Source: JAYODZ01 sp965662735
GTDB lineage: Bacteria; Pseudomonadota; Alphaproteobacteria; RS24
Length of the DNA stretch: 64,000 nt
Reading direction: 5' to 3'
Assembly: GCA_965662735.1 (NCBI GenBank)
Contig: CBFIIU010000003.1
Location: 47,865 to 111,864, forward strand
Shown: one piece after another, positions 18,266-27,387 of the stretch
Position numbering within the stretch: the first letter of the stretch is position 1
How the letters are laid out: each line of letters begins with the position of its first letter
Notes under the pieces: generated by a model
Database searches by the model: none
Seen by the model: the letters and a program-made list of their open reading frames with translations, nothing else
What the model was told of the DNA's origin: nothing
Translations under genes and position numbers: made by a program

Positions 18266-19723
18266 ATGGGTGTCCAACGCAAAATGCTGGAAGTAAAAGA
18301 TACGCCGGAAAAAGAAATCCGTCGTCTTGTTGATGTTCAAAAGAAAGCGCATATCGCGGAAGGCGCTATGAGCGCCGAGCGTCGCATCGCCCTGATCGAT
18401 GCCTGCATCCGGCTGTTGATTGACAATAAAGAGGCGATCGTTGACGCCCTAAATGCTGACTTTGGAAGTCGTTCTCCGGAAGGCTCATTGGCAACGGATA
18501 TTGGCGGTACGCTCGGTGCGTTGAAATATGCCAAAAGCAATGTGAAAAAATGGATGCGTGCCTCGAAGCGCCACTCTATGTTCCCACTTGGTTTGCTGGG
18601 TGCGAGCACACGTGTTGAATATCAGCCGCTTGGCTGCGTTGGCAATGTCGTTCCGTGGAACTTCCCCTTCAACTTGGCCTTTGGTCCAATGGGAAGTATT
18701 TTTGCGGCGGGCAATCGGACCGTTATTAAACCCTCAGAATATACGCCCCATTGTTCGCTTTTATTGAAAGAGCTCGTGGCAAAATATTTCCAAGAGGACG
18801 AAGTCGCCGTTGTGGTTGGCGGGCCGGAAACCGGCGCTTTGTTTGCCAAAATGCCGTTTGATCACCTGTTATTTACGGGGGCGACGAATATTGCGCATCA
18901 TATTATGCGGGCAGCGGCAGAAAATCTGGTTCCCGTCACGCTTGAGCTCGGCGGAAAATCTCCGGTGATTGTCTCGCGCAGTGCCGACATGAAAAAGACG
19001 GCGGCGCGGGTGATGACGGGTAAAACATTGAATGCTGGGCAAATATGTTTAGCGCCCGATTATGTGATGGTTCCGCGTGAAAAATTGGAAGATTTCGTGG
19101 CAGAGGCATCCGCCTCAGTGACGGCCATGTTTCCCACAATGAAAGATAATACGGACTACACCTCGATTGTTAATGAACGCCATTATGAGCGCCTCACCGG
19201 CTATCTGGCTGATGCGAAGAAGAAAGGCGCTCGGATCGTTGAGATTAATCCGGCCAATGAGGATTTCTCGCAACAACCGCATTATAAAATTCCGCCGACA
19301 ATTGTCGTTGAGCCGACGGATAATATGAAGGTGATGCAAGAGGAAATTTTCGGCCCGATCTTGCCCGTGCGGGCCTATGATGATGTCAATGAGGCCATAC
19401 AATATGTTAATGAGCACGACCGCCCCTTAGGTCTGTATTATTTTGGCGAGGATCGCGAGGAAGAAAATAAGGTCGTTAATCGGACAACATCAGGTGGGGT
19501 CGCTGTGAATGATGTGATCACGCATATTATGCAAGATGACGCGCCATTTGGCGGTGTTGGCCCCTCTGGAACGGGAGCGTATCACGGTAAAGAGGGATTT
19601 ATTAATTTCTCACATGCCAAAACGGTCTTCCGTCAAACCCCGGTTGAGTTTGCCGCAGGTATGTTACGTCCGCCTTACGGAGATAAAATCCGCAAAGTAT
19701 TGGATGGCATGATCAAAGCGTAG
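18266..19723 (+). CDS. Coniferyl-aldehyde-type dehydrogenase
   Basis: A 485-residue NAD(P)-dependent aldehyde dehydrogenase. It shows VPWNFPFNLAFGPMGSIFAAGN, the glycine loop FTGATNIAHH, the catalytic Glu in LELGGKSPV and the catalytic Cys in LNAGQICLAPDYV. The C-terminal part PFGGVGPSGTGAYHGKEGF is typical of the coniferyl aldehyde dehydrogenase branch, which oxidises aromatic and long-chain aldehydes. The start ATG follows GGGAG at a good distance. It is transcribed away from the crotonase and ends in a strong terminator. The precise substrate is inferred only from family similarity. Confidence 0.88.
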   Translation: MGVQRKMLEVKDTPEKEIRRLVDVQKKAHIAEGAMSAERRIALIDACIRLLIDNKEAIVDALNADFGSRSPEGSLATDIGGTLGALKYAKSNVKKWMRASKRHSMFPLGLLGASTRVEYQPLGCVGNVVPWNFPFNLAFGPMGSIFAAGNRTVIKPSEYTPHCSLLLKELVAKYFQEDEVAVVVGGPETGALFAKMPFDHLLFTGATNIAHHIMRAAAENLVPVTLELGGKSPVIVSRSADMKKTAARVMTGKTLNAGQICLAPDYVMVPREKLEDFVAEASASVTAMFPTMKDNTDYTSIVNERHYERLTGYLADAKKKGARIVEINPANEDFSQQPHYKIPPTIVVEPTDNMKVMQEEIFGPILPVRAYDDVNEAIQYVNEHDRPLGLYYFGEDREEENKVVNRTTSGGVAVNDVITHIMQDDAPFGGVGPSGTGAYHGKEGFINFSHAKTVFRQTPVEFAAGMLRPPYGDKIRKVLDGMIKA

Positions 19724-19746
19724 ACTTTGTTATTCGAGCGAAAACA

Positions 19747-19774
19747 AATAGGCGGCCTTGAGCCGCCTATTTTT
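19747..19774 (+). terminator. Rho-independent terminator between aldehyde dehydrogenase and DEAD-box helicase
   Basis: A ten-base stem AATAGGCGGC / GCCGCCTATT with loop CTTGA is followed by TTTT on the plus strand. It serves the plus-strand gene ending at 19723. It touches the stop of the minus-strand helicase and has T-rich sequence on that side too, so it may stop both. Confidence 0.85.
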
Positions 19775-21263
19775 ATGGGAGTTTGATCCTCATAAAGGCT
19801 GGCATGCCCCCTTCAAACGCATCCGATGGCTCTTGCTGTTTAGGGCGAGACGCGGTCGTTTCTTTTTCTTTTTTGGGCTTTCGCTCAGCGCGAGCGGGTG
19901 GTTCGTTCTGAGATGCGGCGTCTCGCGTTTCGGTCTTCTGAGGTGAGGGGCGCGCGGTCGGCTCTGGACGGTTCAGATCATCTTCTAGAGCATTTTCCAG
20001 AGCATCGTCTGCTAATGCCGGCGCGCCTTTTGCGAGTAATCCTCGGCGTCGCGGTTTTTTTGTGTCAGCTGTCGTTTTCTGAGCAGGTTTGCGGAGTTTT
20101 TCATCCGCTCCTGAGGCATCAGCTGACCCTTTTTTAAGCTCCGGTTCAAACTCTGGCTCAAACTCGAGAACCGATTTTCCAATCAGTTTTTCGATGGCGC
20201 TCCAGTATTTCTCGTCTTCTTTCGTGACGAGCGTGAAGGATTCTCCGGTTCGCCCGGCCCGGCCGGTTCTTCCAATGCGATGCACATAATCATCTGCGTG
20301 AATGGGCACATCAAAATTGAAAACATGGGTGACTTCAGGAATATCAAGACCTCGGGCCGCTACGTCGCTGGCGATCAAATAGGTAGCATCGCCATCACGA
20401 AACCGATCGAGCATCTTGATGCGCATATGCTGATCCATGTCCCCATGCAGCGCACAAGCGTTAAAGCCATGGCGTTCCAGCGAGCTTAGCAATGTGCCAA
20501 TATCGCGTTTGCGGTTGCAGAAAATAATGCCGTTTTTAATGTCTTTGGCCGACAAAATAGCCCGTAAGGCTTTGCGCTTATCTTGCCGCCGCACGGACAC
20601 GAAGAATTGACTAACACTCTCATTTGTTGAGGCAGGGCGGCTGACTTCAATGCGAATAGGGGCTTGTAGAAACTGCTCCGAAATGCGGGTGATTTCCGGC
20701 GGCATTGTTGCCGAGAAAAACAAGGTCTGCCGTGTGAAAGGGAGAAGTTTTACAATGCGCTCAATGTCAGGGATAAATCCCATATCCAGCATCCGATCGG
20801 CTTCGTCAATGACCAGCACTTCGACGCCGCGCAGGAGAACTTTGCCGCGTTCAACATGGTCCAATAACCGTCCGGGCGTCGCGATCAGCACATCTGCTCC
20901 GCGTTCGATTGCTTTTTCTTGGTCGCCAAAAGCAACGCCGCCGATTAACAGGGCTTTGTTCAGGCGCGTATAGCGTCCGTAAATATCAAAATTTTCTGCA
21001 ACTTGAGCCGCTAATTCGCGCGTGGGTTCGAGGATAAGCGTGCGGGGCATGCGCGCCTTCGCCCGCCCGCGCATCAAGCGGTGGATCATAGGCAGCGTGA
21101 ATGAGGCTGTTTTACCGGTTCCCGTTTGGGCAATGCCCAAAACATCGTGTCCAGCAATAACTTGCGGAATGGCCTGAGCCTGAATGGGGGTGGGGGAGGT
21201 GTATCCCGCTTCGTTGATTGCGCGCATAATCTCTGGCGCGAGGTTTAAGTCTTCAAATGTCAT
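19773..21263 (-). CDS. rhlE: DEAD-box ATP-dependent RNA helicase, RhlE-like
   Basis: A 496-residue RNA helicase. The Q motif is PTPIQAQAIPQV, motif I AQTGTGKTAS, motif II DEADRM, motif III SATMP, and motif VI YVHRIGRTGRAGR; all are intact. The last 130 residues are charged, Lys/Arg/Pro-rich and probably disordered, as is usual for RhlE-like helicases that act in ribosome assembly or RNA decay. The single gene runs toward the aldehyde dehydrogenase. Upstream, 21281-21295 has two copies of GCATGC separated by TCT. The rest of the 232 bases up to parE shows no gene. Confidence 0.93.
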   Translation of the reverse strand: MTFEDLNLAPEIMRAINEAGYTSPTPIQAQAIPQVIAGHDVLGIAQTGTGKTASFTLPMIHRLMRGRAKARMPRTLILEPTRELAAQVAENFDIYGRYTRLNKALLIGGVAFGDQEKAIERGADVLIATPGRLLDHVERGKVLLRGVEVLVIDEADRMLDMGFIPDIERIVKLLPFTRQTLFFSATMPPEITRISEQFLQAPIRIEVSRPASTNESVSQFFVSVRRQDKRKALRAILSAKDIKNGIIFCNRKRDIGTLLSSLERHGFNACALHGDMDQHMRIKMLDRFRDGDATYLIASDVAARGLDIPEVTHVFNFDVPIHADDYVHRIGRTGRAGRTGESFTLVTKEDEKYWSAIEKLIGKSVLEFEPEFEPELKKGSADASGADEKLRKPAQKTTADTKKPRRRGLLAKGAPALADDALENALEDDLNRPEPTARPSPQKTETRDAASQNEPPARAERKPKKEKETTASRPKQQEPSDAFEGGMPAFMRIKLP

Positions 21264-21495
21264 CTAGTGTGTGCCGTAACGCATGCTCTGCATGCTCTTT
21301 CTGTTTTATGCGCCAACGTTGACGCTTATTTTTCTAGGCCGTTTCGGCCCAGCCCAATCCGGGCGAGCATAGAAGGGCGTGGGCGAAAGTCAATCAGTTA
21401 CTGCGGGGTCGACGGATTATGTCGTTAGGGCCGACGCCCTTGATTGTATGGCCAGACTGCGGACGGTCGGTTTGTGGACGTTCTCTGGCGGACTT

Positions 21496-23580
21496 TTAAA
21501 TATCGAGGTCATCAGCAAAGGCGGCGTGTTCTTGAATAAATTGAAACCGAAGCTCTGCTTTATTTCCCATGAGCCGTTGAACAACATCGGCGGTTTCTTT
21601 GATTTCCTTCTCGTCAATCGTGACCTGCAATAAGCGACGTTTGCCGCGCATCATGGTCGTCTCTCGCAATTGCGCGGGCAGCATTTCGCCCAAGCCCTTA
21701 AACCGGCTGACATCGACCTTGGCATTGGCGCGAAACTCGGTTTCTAACGCGGCAAGGCGTTCCTCGTCGCTGCCCACATAAATGCTCTTACCTCCCTGGC
21801 TGAGGCGGTAAAGCGGCGGTACCGCAAGGTAGAGATGCCCATCGCGGATCAGTTGCGGAATTTCCTCGTGGAAAAAGGTGATCAGGAGCGATGCAATATG
21901 AGCGCCGTCGACGTCGGCATCGGTCATGATAATGACCTTTTCATAGCGCAGACGATCCGACCGATAGGAGGCGCCTATACCGCATCCTAAAGCTAAGATT
22001 AAGTCAGCAATCTGCTGATTTTGTTGTATTTTTAAACCTGTTGCATTTGCAACATTAAGTATTTTTCCTCGCAAAGGGAGAACCGCTTGCGTTTGGCGAT
22101 CTCGCGCTTGTTTCGCCGAGCCTCCCGCACTATCCCCTTCGACGATGAATAACTCGGCACCCTTTGCCGTATTTTGGCTACAGTCCGCGAGCTTGCCAGG
22201 GAGGCGTAACTTACGCGTGGCAGATTTACGGCTGACATCTTTTTCTTGCCGCCGGCGTTGCCGCTCTTCGGCTCGCGTGATGACCCAATCGAGCAAGCGT
22301 GCGGCGTCTTGCGGGGCCGAGGATAACCAATGCTCAAAATGGTCGCGCATTGTTTGCTCGACAATGCGGGTCGCTTCTGGGGAGGCGAGCTTATCCTTTG
22401 TTTGTCCTTGAAATTCGGGTTCACGGATAAATACGGAGACCAAAGATACGGCGGTGCTCATCACATCATCGGCGGTCAGGATGCTGGCTTTTTTGATATT
22501 GGCGAGTTCGCCATAGGCGCGCAAGCCTTTGGACAAGGCATTGCGCAATCCCTGCTCATGGGTGCCGCCTTCAGGTGTTGGCACGGTGTTGCAATAAGAC
22601 GTCGATTGTCCATCCACGCCGCCCACCCAGGCCACGGCCCATTCGACCGAGCCATGGCCCCCGGGCTTATTGACCTTACCTGCAAAAGGGGCGGGCGTTA
22701 CGGTTGGATGTTTGCCGATCTGCTCAGCCAGATAATCTTGCAAGCCATCGGGGAATTTGAAAACGGCTTCAGCGGGCACCTCACCTGTTTCGTCCAGCAA
22801 GCTCGGGTCGCAATGCCATCGGATTTCAACGCCCGCAAATAAATAGGCCTTTGCCTTTGTCATCGAAAAAAGGCGTGCGGGGTCAAATTCAGCCTTCGCG
22901 CCAAAAATTTGCGGGTCGGGGTGGAATTTCACCAATGTGCCGCGCTGATTAGAAGCGCTTCCAAGTTCCTTCAGCTTACCCTTTGCATGGCCGCAGGAGA
23001 ATTTTTGTTCATAGGCTTTTTTGTCTCGCCAGACCTGAACCACCAATTGGTCGGATAAAGCATTGACAACAGAAACGCCGACGCCGTGCAGACCCCCCGA
23101 AGTGTCATAGGCATCGCCCCCAAACTTACCGCCGGCATGCAAGGTGGTCATGATCACTTCAAGCGCTGACTTTTCTTTAAAGCGGGGGTGCGGATCGACC
23201 GGAATACCGCGCCCATTATCGCGGACACTTAGCCAATTATCCGGCTCAATGGTGACGTCAATATAAGTCGCGTGCCCAGCCACAGCCTCATCCATGGCAT
23301 TGTCGATGACTTCGGCGAAAAGGTGATGAAGGGCGCGCTGATCTGTGCCGCCAATATACATGCCCGGCCGGCGACGTACGGGTTCCAGCCCCTCGAGAAC
23401 CTCAATATCCTTGGCGGTATATTTTCCCTGCGACACTTCCTTCGCCGATGAAGATTTGCTTTTCTTCGGATCAGCAAACAAGTCATCCGTGTCAGAACTC
23501 TTTCCTTTGGCCGATTTTGTCGGTTTTGGCGACAGTTTTTGCGCGGGTCCCGTTTTTTTGGGAGGCAGTTTTTTAGCCAT
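21496..23580 (-). CDS. parE: DNA topoisomerase IV subunit B
   Basis: A 694-residue ATPase subunit of the type II topoisomerase that unlinks daughter chromosomes. The GHKL ATPase shows EVIDNAMDEAVAGHA, VRDNGRGIPVD and GGLHGVGVSVVNALS. The TOPRIM part has FIVEGDSAGGSA, KILNVANA and IMTDADVDGAHI. The first 60 residues are a Lys/Pro/Ser-rich extension before KDIEVLEGLEPVRRRPGMYIG, longer than in E. coli ParE but common in alphaproteobacteria. The TOPRIM domain lacks the long GyrB insertion, supporting ParE over GyrB. parC is not in the window. It is divergent from the oxidoreductase gene. Confidence 0.93.
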   Translation of the reverse strand: MAKKLPPKKTGPAQKLSPKPTKSAKGKSSDTDDLFADPKKSKSSSAKEVSQGKYTAKDIEVLEGLEPVRRRPGMYIGGTDQRALHHLFAEVIDNAMDEAVAGHATYIDVTIEPDNWLSVRDNGRGIPVDPHPRFKEKSALEVIMTTLHAGGKFGGDAYDTSGGLHGVGVSVVNALSDQLVVQVWRDKKAYEQKFSCGHAKGKLKELGSASNQRGTLVKFHPDPQIFGAKAEFDPARLFSMTKAKAYLFAGVEIRWHCDPSLLDETGEVPAEAVFKFPDGLQDYLAEQIGKHPTVTPAPFAGKVNKPGGHGSVEWAVAWVGGVDGQSTSYCNTVPTPEGGTHEQGLRNALSKGLRAYGELANIKKASILTADDVMSTAVSLVSVFIREPEFQGQTKDKLASPEATRIVEQTMRDHFEHWLSSAPQDAARLLDWVITRAEERQRRRQEKDVSRKSATRKLRLPGKLADCSQNTAKGAELFIVEGDSAGGSAKQARDRQTQAVLPLRGKILNVANATGLKIQQNQQIADLILALGCGIGASYRSDRLRYEKVIIMTDADVDGAHIASLLITFFHEEIPQLIRDGHLYLAVPPLYRLSQGGKSIYVGSDEERLAALETEFRANAKVDVSRFKGLGEMLPAQLRETTMMRGKRRLLQVTIDEKEIKETADVVQRLMGNKAELRFQFIQEHAAFADDLDI

Positions 23581-23754
23581 GACCAGTTTTATCCCTGAGG
23601 TGTAATACGCGTAGGCATGCGAAGAGCACGCATCGAATCACACGCATTCTAGGCTAGGTTTTGATTTTTCCTAAGAATAACTTATCATGCTATAGTTATC
23701 TTCAAGATCGAGATCCGTGCCGGTTCAAACAAAGTTATTAGAGAGGGAATGTCC

Positions 23755-25068
23755 ATGGCGTCAGTTACTGTTGCGTCTAAGTTGAAATTGCCATGTGGGG
23801 TGACCATCCCCAATCGGATCTGTAAGGCCGCAATGACCGAGGGTCTTGCGACACCGGATAATCGGGCGACCGAACAACATGCAAATCTCTATGGTAAATG
23901 GGCAGAGGGGGGTGCAGGCATTTTGCTCACGGGCAATGTGCAGGTTGATCACCGCTATCTCGAGCGGCCAGGGAATGTGGTGATTGAGGGGCGTCAATCT
24001 GCGGAACAAAAAGCAGCCTTGCGGGCCTGGGCGAAGGCTGGCACGCGCGACGGAACGCATTTGTGGATGCAAATTAGCCATGCTGGCCGTCAAACGCCGG
24101 CTGCGGTTGCCGCCGAACCGGTTGGGCCATCCAATATCGGATTAAAAATGCCGGGGGCACAATTCGGAACACCGCGGCCGCTGACGGAAAAAGAGATTAA
24201 AGACATTATTAAACGTTTCGCGCATGTGGCTAAAACGGCTCGGGAAACCGGCTTTACGGGCGTTCAAATTCATGCCGCCCATGGCTATCTTATTTCTGAA
24301 TTTTTATCGCCCGATATTAACACACGAACGGACGATTGGGGGGGGTCGCTTGAGAATAGGGCGCGCCTGCTGCTCGAAGTGGTTCGCGCGGTGCGCAAAG
24401 CTGTCGGAAATGATTTTCCTGTGTCGGTTAAACTAAACTCAGCCGATTTTCAGCGCGGTGGTTTCTCCCACGAGGACTCCGTGACGGTGGCCTCTTGGTT
24501 GAATAAAGAAGCGATCGACTTGCTGGAAGTGTCGGGTGGGACCTATGAACAGCCCAAGCTCGTGGGGCTCGATAATCTCTCTATTAACCCTCAAAAGTCT
24601 GAAGTTCGTCGCGAGAGCACCATTGCCCGCGAGGCATACTTCCTCGAATACGCGCGTGATATTCGTGCGGTAATGAAAAAGCCCATGATGGTGACAGGCG
24701 GGTTCCGGTCGCTCGAGGGCATGAACGCTGCATTAGCGGCAAAGGCATGCGATGTTATTGGCGTGGGCCGCCCCCTCTGTGTCGACCCAAATGTGGTTCG
24801 CAAGCTTCTCGCGCGCGAGATTGATGTTCTGCCAGCGCCTGAAAAAGAAATGCAAATCGGCCCAGGCTGGCTTGGGCTTAATTCGCCTCTACGGATCATG
24901 GCTGCACTTAATGGCTGGGGACAGCAAGGCTGGTTTTGCCTGCAATTGCTCGAAATGGGCGCCGGGAAAGACCCCGATTTGTCGATGGGCGTGTTCAAAG
25001 CCTTTTTGCGTTATCAGGCGAATGAAAAAGCATCTGCGCAGCGTTATCAAGCGCACTGGCAGGGCTAA
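23755..25068 (+). CDS. NADH:flavin oxidoreductase, Old Yellow Enzyme family
   Basis: A 437-residue FMN-dependent ene-reductase-type TIM barrel. It has NRICKAAMTEGLA at the N-terminus, MQISHAGRQTP, the catalytic pair in VQIHAAHGYLISEFLSP, the loop NTRTDDWGGSLENRARL, and the phosphate-binding GGFRSLEGM and GVGRPLCVDP. No C-terminal Fe-S or FAD domain follows, so it is the simple OYE form. The ATG at 23755 has GAGAGGGA seven bases upstream; the ATG at 23749 abuts that site and is unlikely. Physiological substrate unknown. The terminator at 25113 lies 45 bases after the stop. Confidence 0.9.
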   Translation: MASVTVASKLKLPCGVTIPNRICKAAMTEGLATPDNRATEQHANLYGKWAEGGAGILLTGNVQVDHRYLERPGNVVIEGRQSAEQKAALRAWAKAGTRDGTHLWMQISHAGRQTPAAVAAEPVGPSNIGLKMPGAQFGTPRPLTEKEIKDIIKRFAHVAKTARETGFTGVQIHAAHGYLISEFLSPDINTRTDDWGGSLENRARLLLEVVRAVRKAVGNDFPVSVKLNSADFQRGGFSHEDSVTVASWLNKEAIDLLEVSGGTYEQPKLVGLDNLSINPQKSEVRRESTIAREAYFLEYARDIRAVMKKPMMVTGGFRSLEGMNAALAAKACDVIGVGRPLCVDPNVVRKLLAREIDVLPAPEKEMQIGPGWLGLNSPLRIMAALNGWGQQGWFCLQLLEMGAGKDPDLSMGVFKAFLRYQANEKASAQRYQAHWQG

Positions 25069-25112
25069 TGGCGTTCGGATGGCCGACGTCGGTCATCAAC
25101 TGACGCATCAAT

Positions 25113-25147
25113 AAAAAAGGCCGGGTGGAAACCACCCGGCCTTGTTT
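25113..25147 (-). terminator. Strong bidirectional terminator
   Basis: A perfect 12-base stem, AAGGCCGGGTGG / CCACCCGGCCTT, with loop AAA lies between two convergent genes. The minus strand has six T residues after the stem, so it chiefly ends the glnBA transcript. The plus strand after the stem has only short T runs. Confidence 0.9.
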
Positions 25148-25164
25148 GCGTTTGAGGGGAGGGA

Positions 25165-26574
25165 TCAAACGCTGTAGTACATGTCGAACTCGACCGGATG
25201 TGGCGCGTGTTCGAAGCGATACACTTCTTGCCATTTCAGGTCCATATAGGCGTCGATTTGATCATCATCCATGACACCGCCTTTTTTCAAGAAGTCGCGG
25301 TCAGCATCGAGGGCATTGAGGGCCTCACGCAGAGATCCGCAGACCTGAGGGACATTTTTAAGTTCTTCAGGTGGCAACTCATACAGGTCTTTGTCCATTG
25401 AGGGGCCTGGATCAATTTTGTTTTCAATCCCGTCAAGACCGGCCATCAACATGGCTGTGAAGCCCAAATAGGGGTTCGCGGTTGGATCGGGGAAGCGTAC
25501 CTCAACGCGTTTCGCTTTCGGGGATGACCCGAACGGAATACGGCAAGAGGCCGAGCGGTTGCGTGATGAATAAGCAAGCAGCACGGGCGCTTCAAAGCCT
25601 GGGATCAAGCGTTTGTATGAGTTGGTGGATGGGTTGGTCAGCGCATTAATCGCTTTGGCGTGTTTAATGATGCCACCGATATAGTACAAGCACTCTTGCG
25701 ACAGGCCAGCATATTTATCGCCTGCAAAAAGTGGATTGCCGTCTTTCCAGATTGACTGGTGAACATGCATCCCCGAGCCATTGTCGCCGGCCACTGGTTT
25801 GGGCATGAAGGTGGCGGTTTTGCCATAGGCATGGGCGACATTGTGAATGACGTATTTGTACATTTGGATTGCATCACCCATCTCTGTCAGCGTGCCGAAT
25901 TTTAAGCCGAGCTCATGTTGTGCTGACGCCACTTCGTGGTGGTGCTTTTCAACTTGCATGCCCACTTGCCGCATGACGGACAACATTTCTCCGCGCAGGT
26001 CTTGGCAGCTATCAATGGGGTTGACTGGGAAGTAGCCCCCTTTGGTGCGGGGACGGTGGCCCATATTGCCATTCTCATATTCTGTGCCTGAGTTGATCGG
26101 CAACTCTGTGCTGTCGAGTGCAAAGCCGGTGCTATAGGGGTCGGTTGAGAACCGGACATCATCAAAGACAAAGAATTCGGCTTCAGGTCCGATGAACACC
26201 GTGTCGCCAACGCCGGAGGCCTTTACATAGGCTTCGGCTCTAAGAGCGGTTGAACGTGGGTCACGATTGTACGACTCGCCCGTTGCAGGATCGATGATGT
26301 TGCAAAACAGGGTGAGTGTAGGTTCAGCGTAAAAAGGGTCCATTCCAGCTGTCGAGGCGTCGGGCATCAGCACCATGTCGGACTCGTTAATGGCTTTCCA
26401 TCCTGCGATGGACGACCCATCAAACAGTGTGCCTTCAGCAAAAAAATCTTCATCGACCAGCGACTGATCCAAGGTCAAATGGTGCATTTTACCGCGTGGG
26501 TCAGTGAAGCGTACATCAACATAGTTGATGCCCTCGTCTTTAATTTTTTTCAAAATAGATGAAGCGTCTGACAT
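25165..26574 (-). CDS. glnA: Glutamine synthetase type I
   Basis: A 469-residue enzyme that makes glutamine from glutamate and ammonia with ATP. The family features are FDGSSIAGWK (near 50), the metal-ligand segment GPEAEFFVFDD, NGSGMHVHQSIWKDG and the glutamate-binding segment NRSASCRIP. The adenylylation Tyr lies in DKDLYELPPEE near residue 398, so GlnE control is expected. It follows glnB by 61 bases in the same direction, a typical glnBA unit whose PII product senses nitrogen status. Confidence 0.98.
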   Translation of the reverse strand: MSDASSILKKIKDEGINYVDVRFTDPRGKMHHLTLDQSLVDEDFFAEGTLFDGSSIAGWKAINESDMVLMPDASTAGMDPFYAEPTLTLFCNIIDPATGESYNRDPRSTALRAEAYVKASGVGDTVFIGPEAEFFVFDDVRFSTDPYSTGFALDSTELPINSGTEYENGNMGHRPRTKGGYFPVNPIDSCQDLRGEMLSVMRQVGMQVEKHHHEVASAQHELGLKFGTLTEMGDAIQMYKYVIHNVAHAYGKTATFMPKPVAGDNGSGMHVHQSIWKDGNPLFAGDKYAGLSQECLYYIGGIIKHAKAINALTNPSTNSYKRLIPGFEAPVLLAYSSRNRSASCRIPFGSSPKAKRVEVRFPDPTANPYLGFTAMLMAGLDGIENKIDPGPSMDKDLYELPPEELKNVPQVCGSLREALNALDADRDFLKKGGVMDDDQIDAYMDLKWQEVYRFEHAPHPVEFDMYYSV

Positions 26575-26630
26575 AAAATTCTCCGAGTAGTTAAAGTTTA
26601 TAAAGAGAGGTGAGAGTGAACCATGAAGGG

Positions 26631-26969
26631 TTACAGTGCATCATCCCCGGTTTCTCCGGTTCTGATCCGAATGGCCTGCTCGATGGATGAAACAAAAATC
26701 TTTCCATCGCCAATGCGCCCGGTCTGCGCCGAGGATTGGATGGCTTCAATGGCTTTGTCGAGAAGATCGTCAGGAATAATCAGCTCGATCTTAACCTTTG
26801 GCAAAAAATCGACCACATATTCCGCACCCCGATAGAGCTCGGTATGACCTTTTTGCCGACCAAAGCCTTTTGCTTCTAGTACCGTGATCCCCTGAAGACC
26901 CGCTTCTTGAAGTGCATCTTTGACTTCATCGAGTTTGAAGGGTTTGATAATCGCTTCTATTTTTTTCAT
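26631..26969 (-). CDS. glnB: Nitrogen regulatory protein P-II
   Basis: A 112-residue trimeric signal protein that binds ATP/ADP and 2-oxoglutarate and controls glutamine synthetase adenylylation and nitrogen transcription. It begins MKKIEAIIKPFKLDEVKDAL. The T-loop carries the uridylylation Tyr51 in YRGAEYVVDF. The B-loop TGRIGDGKIFV is intact. The ATG at 26969 has GAGGA six bases upstream, while an ATG two codons earlier abuts that site. Linkage to glnA supports GlnB rather than GlnK, since no amtB is near. A sigma-54-like site lies about 75 bases upstream. Confidence 0.96.
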   Translation of the reverse strand: MKKIEAIIKPFKLDEVKDALQEAGLQGITVLEAKGFGRQKGHTELYRGAEYVVDFLPKVKIELIIPDDLLDKAIEAIQSSAQTGRIGDGKIFVSSIEQAIRIRTGETGDDAL

Positions 26970-27044
26970 ATTCATCCTCGTTGTATCGATCGCGATAACG
27001 ATACGACCTTAAGACATATAGACCCAGTGATCGTACCTACCCCA

Positions 27045-27060
27045 TACAGGAGGTGTGCCA
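27045..27060 (-). promoter_or_regulatory. Possible sigma-54 promoter of glnBA
   Basis: On the minus strand TGGCACACCTCCTGTA resembles the sigma-54 consensus TGGCACG-N4-TTGCA. The -24 half is almost perfect, but the -12 element is CTGTA instead of TTGCA. Its position would give a leader of about 65 bases before glnB. No convincing NtrC site pair was found upstream. Confidence 0.35.
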
Positions 27061-27282
27061 ACACTCAAAAATGCGAGGTTTTGATGGGTTCCGCGCATTT
27101 TTCACAGACCCGCTGGCCATGATTTGGGGTCGAATGGCGGAGTTCCGAGGTAAGCAGGTCCCTAAAATGGCTTTGTAATCTCAATATATGCCTAAAATTT
27201 AGCCATTATGATTAATTTATGAGCAAAAATGAACTTTGTGGAGCTTTTTGGAGCTTTAATCTGATGATTTCGCGGCGCGATC

Positions 27283-27371
27283 ACACATGTTCGATCCTTA
27301 TCCATGTGTTCTCGCTTGTTTAGCGGAGAATTGATCTGTAGTAATTATCCTACCCTCGACATGTTCATGTC
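27283..27371. promoter_or_regulatory. Inverted repeats upstream of the thiolase-like gene
   Basis: The 410 bases between glnB and the thiolase-like gene contain two inverted repeats. The first is ACACATG (27283-27289) and CATGTGT (27303-27309). The second is the perfect palindrome GACATGTTCATGTC (27358-27371), just before the ribosome site AGGAG (27377-27381). They share the CATGT core and may be operators. The rest of this intergenic stretch is AT-rich and holds no convincing gene. Confidence 0.4.
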
Positions 27372-27387
27372 TCTATAGGAGTTTTTT

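Noticed and set aside
27219..27323. Short open frame of 34 codons in the glnB-thiolase spacer
   Set aside because: There is no ribosome site, the composition is odd, and it covers one of the inverted repeats. Most likely chance.
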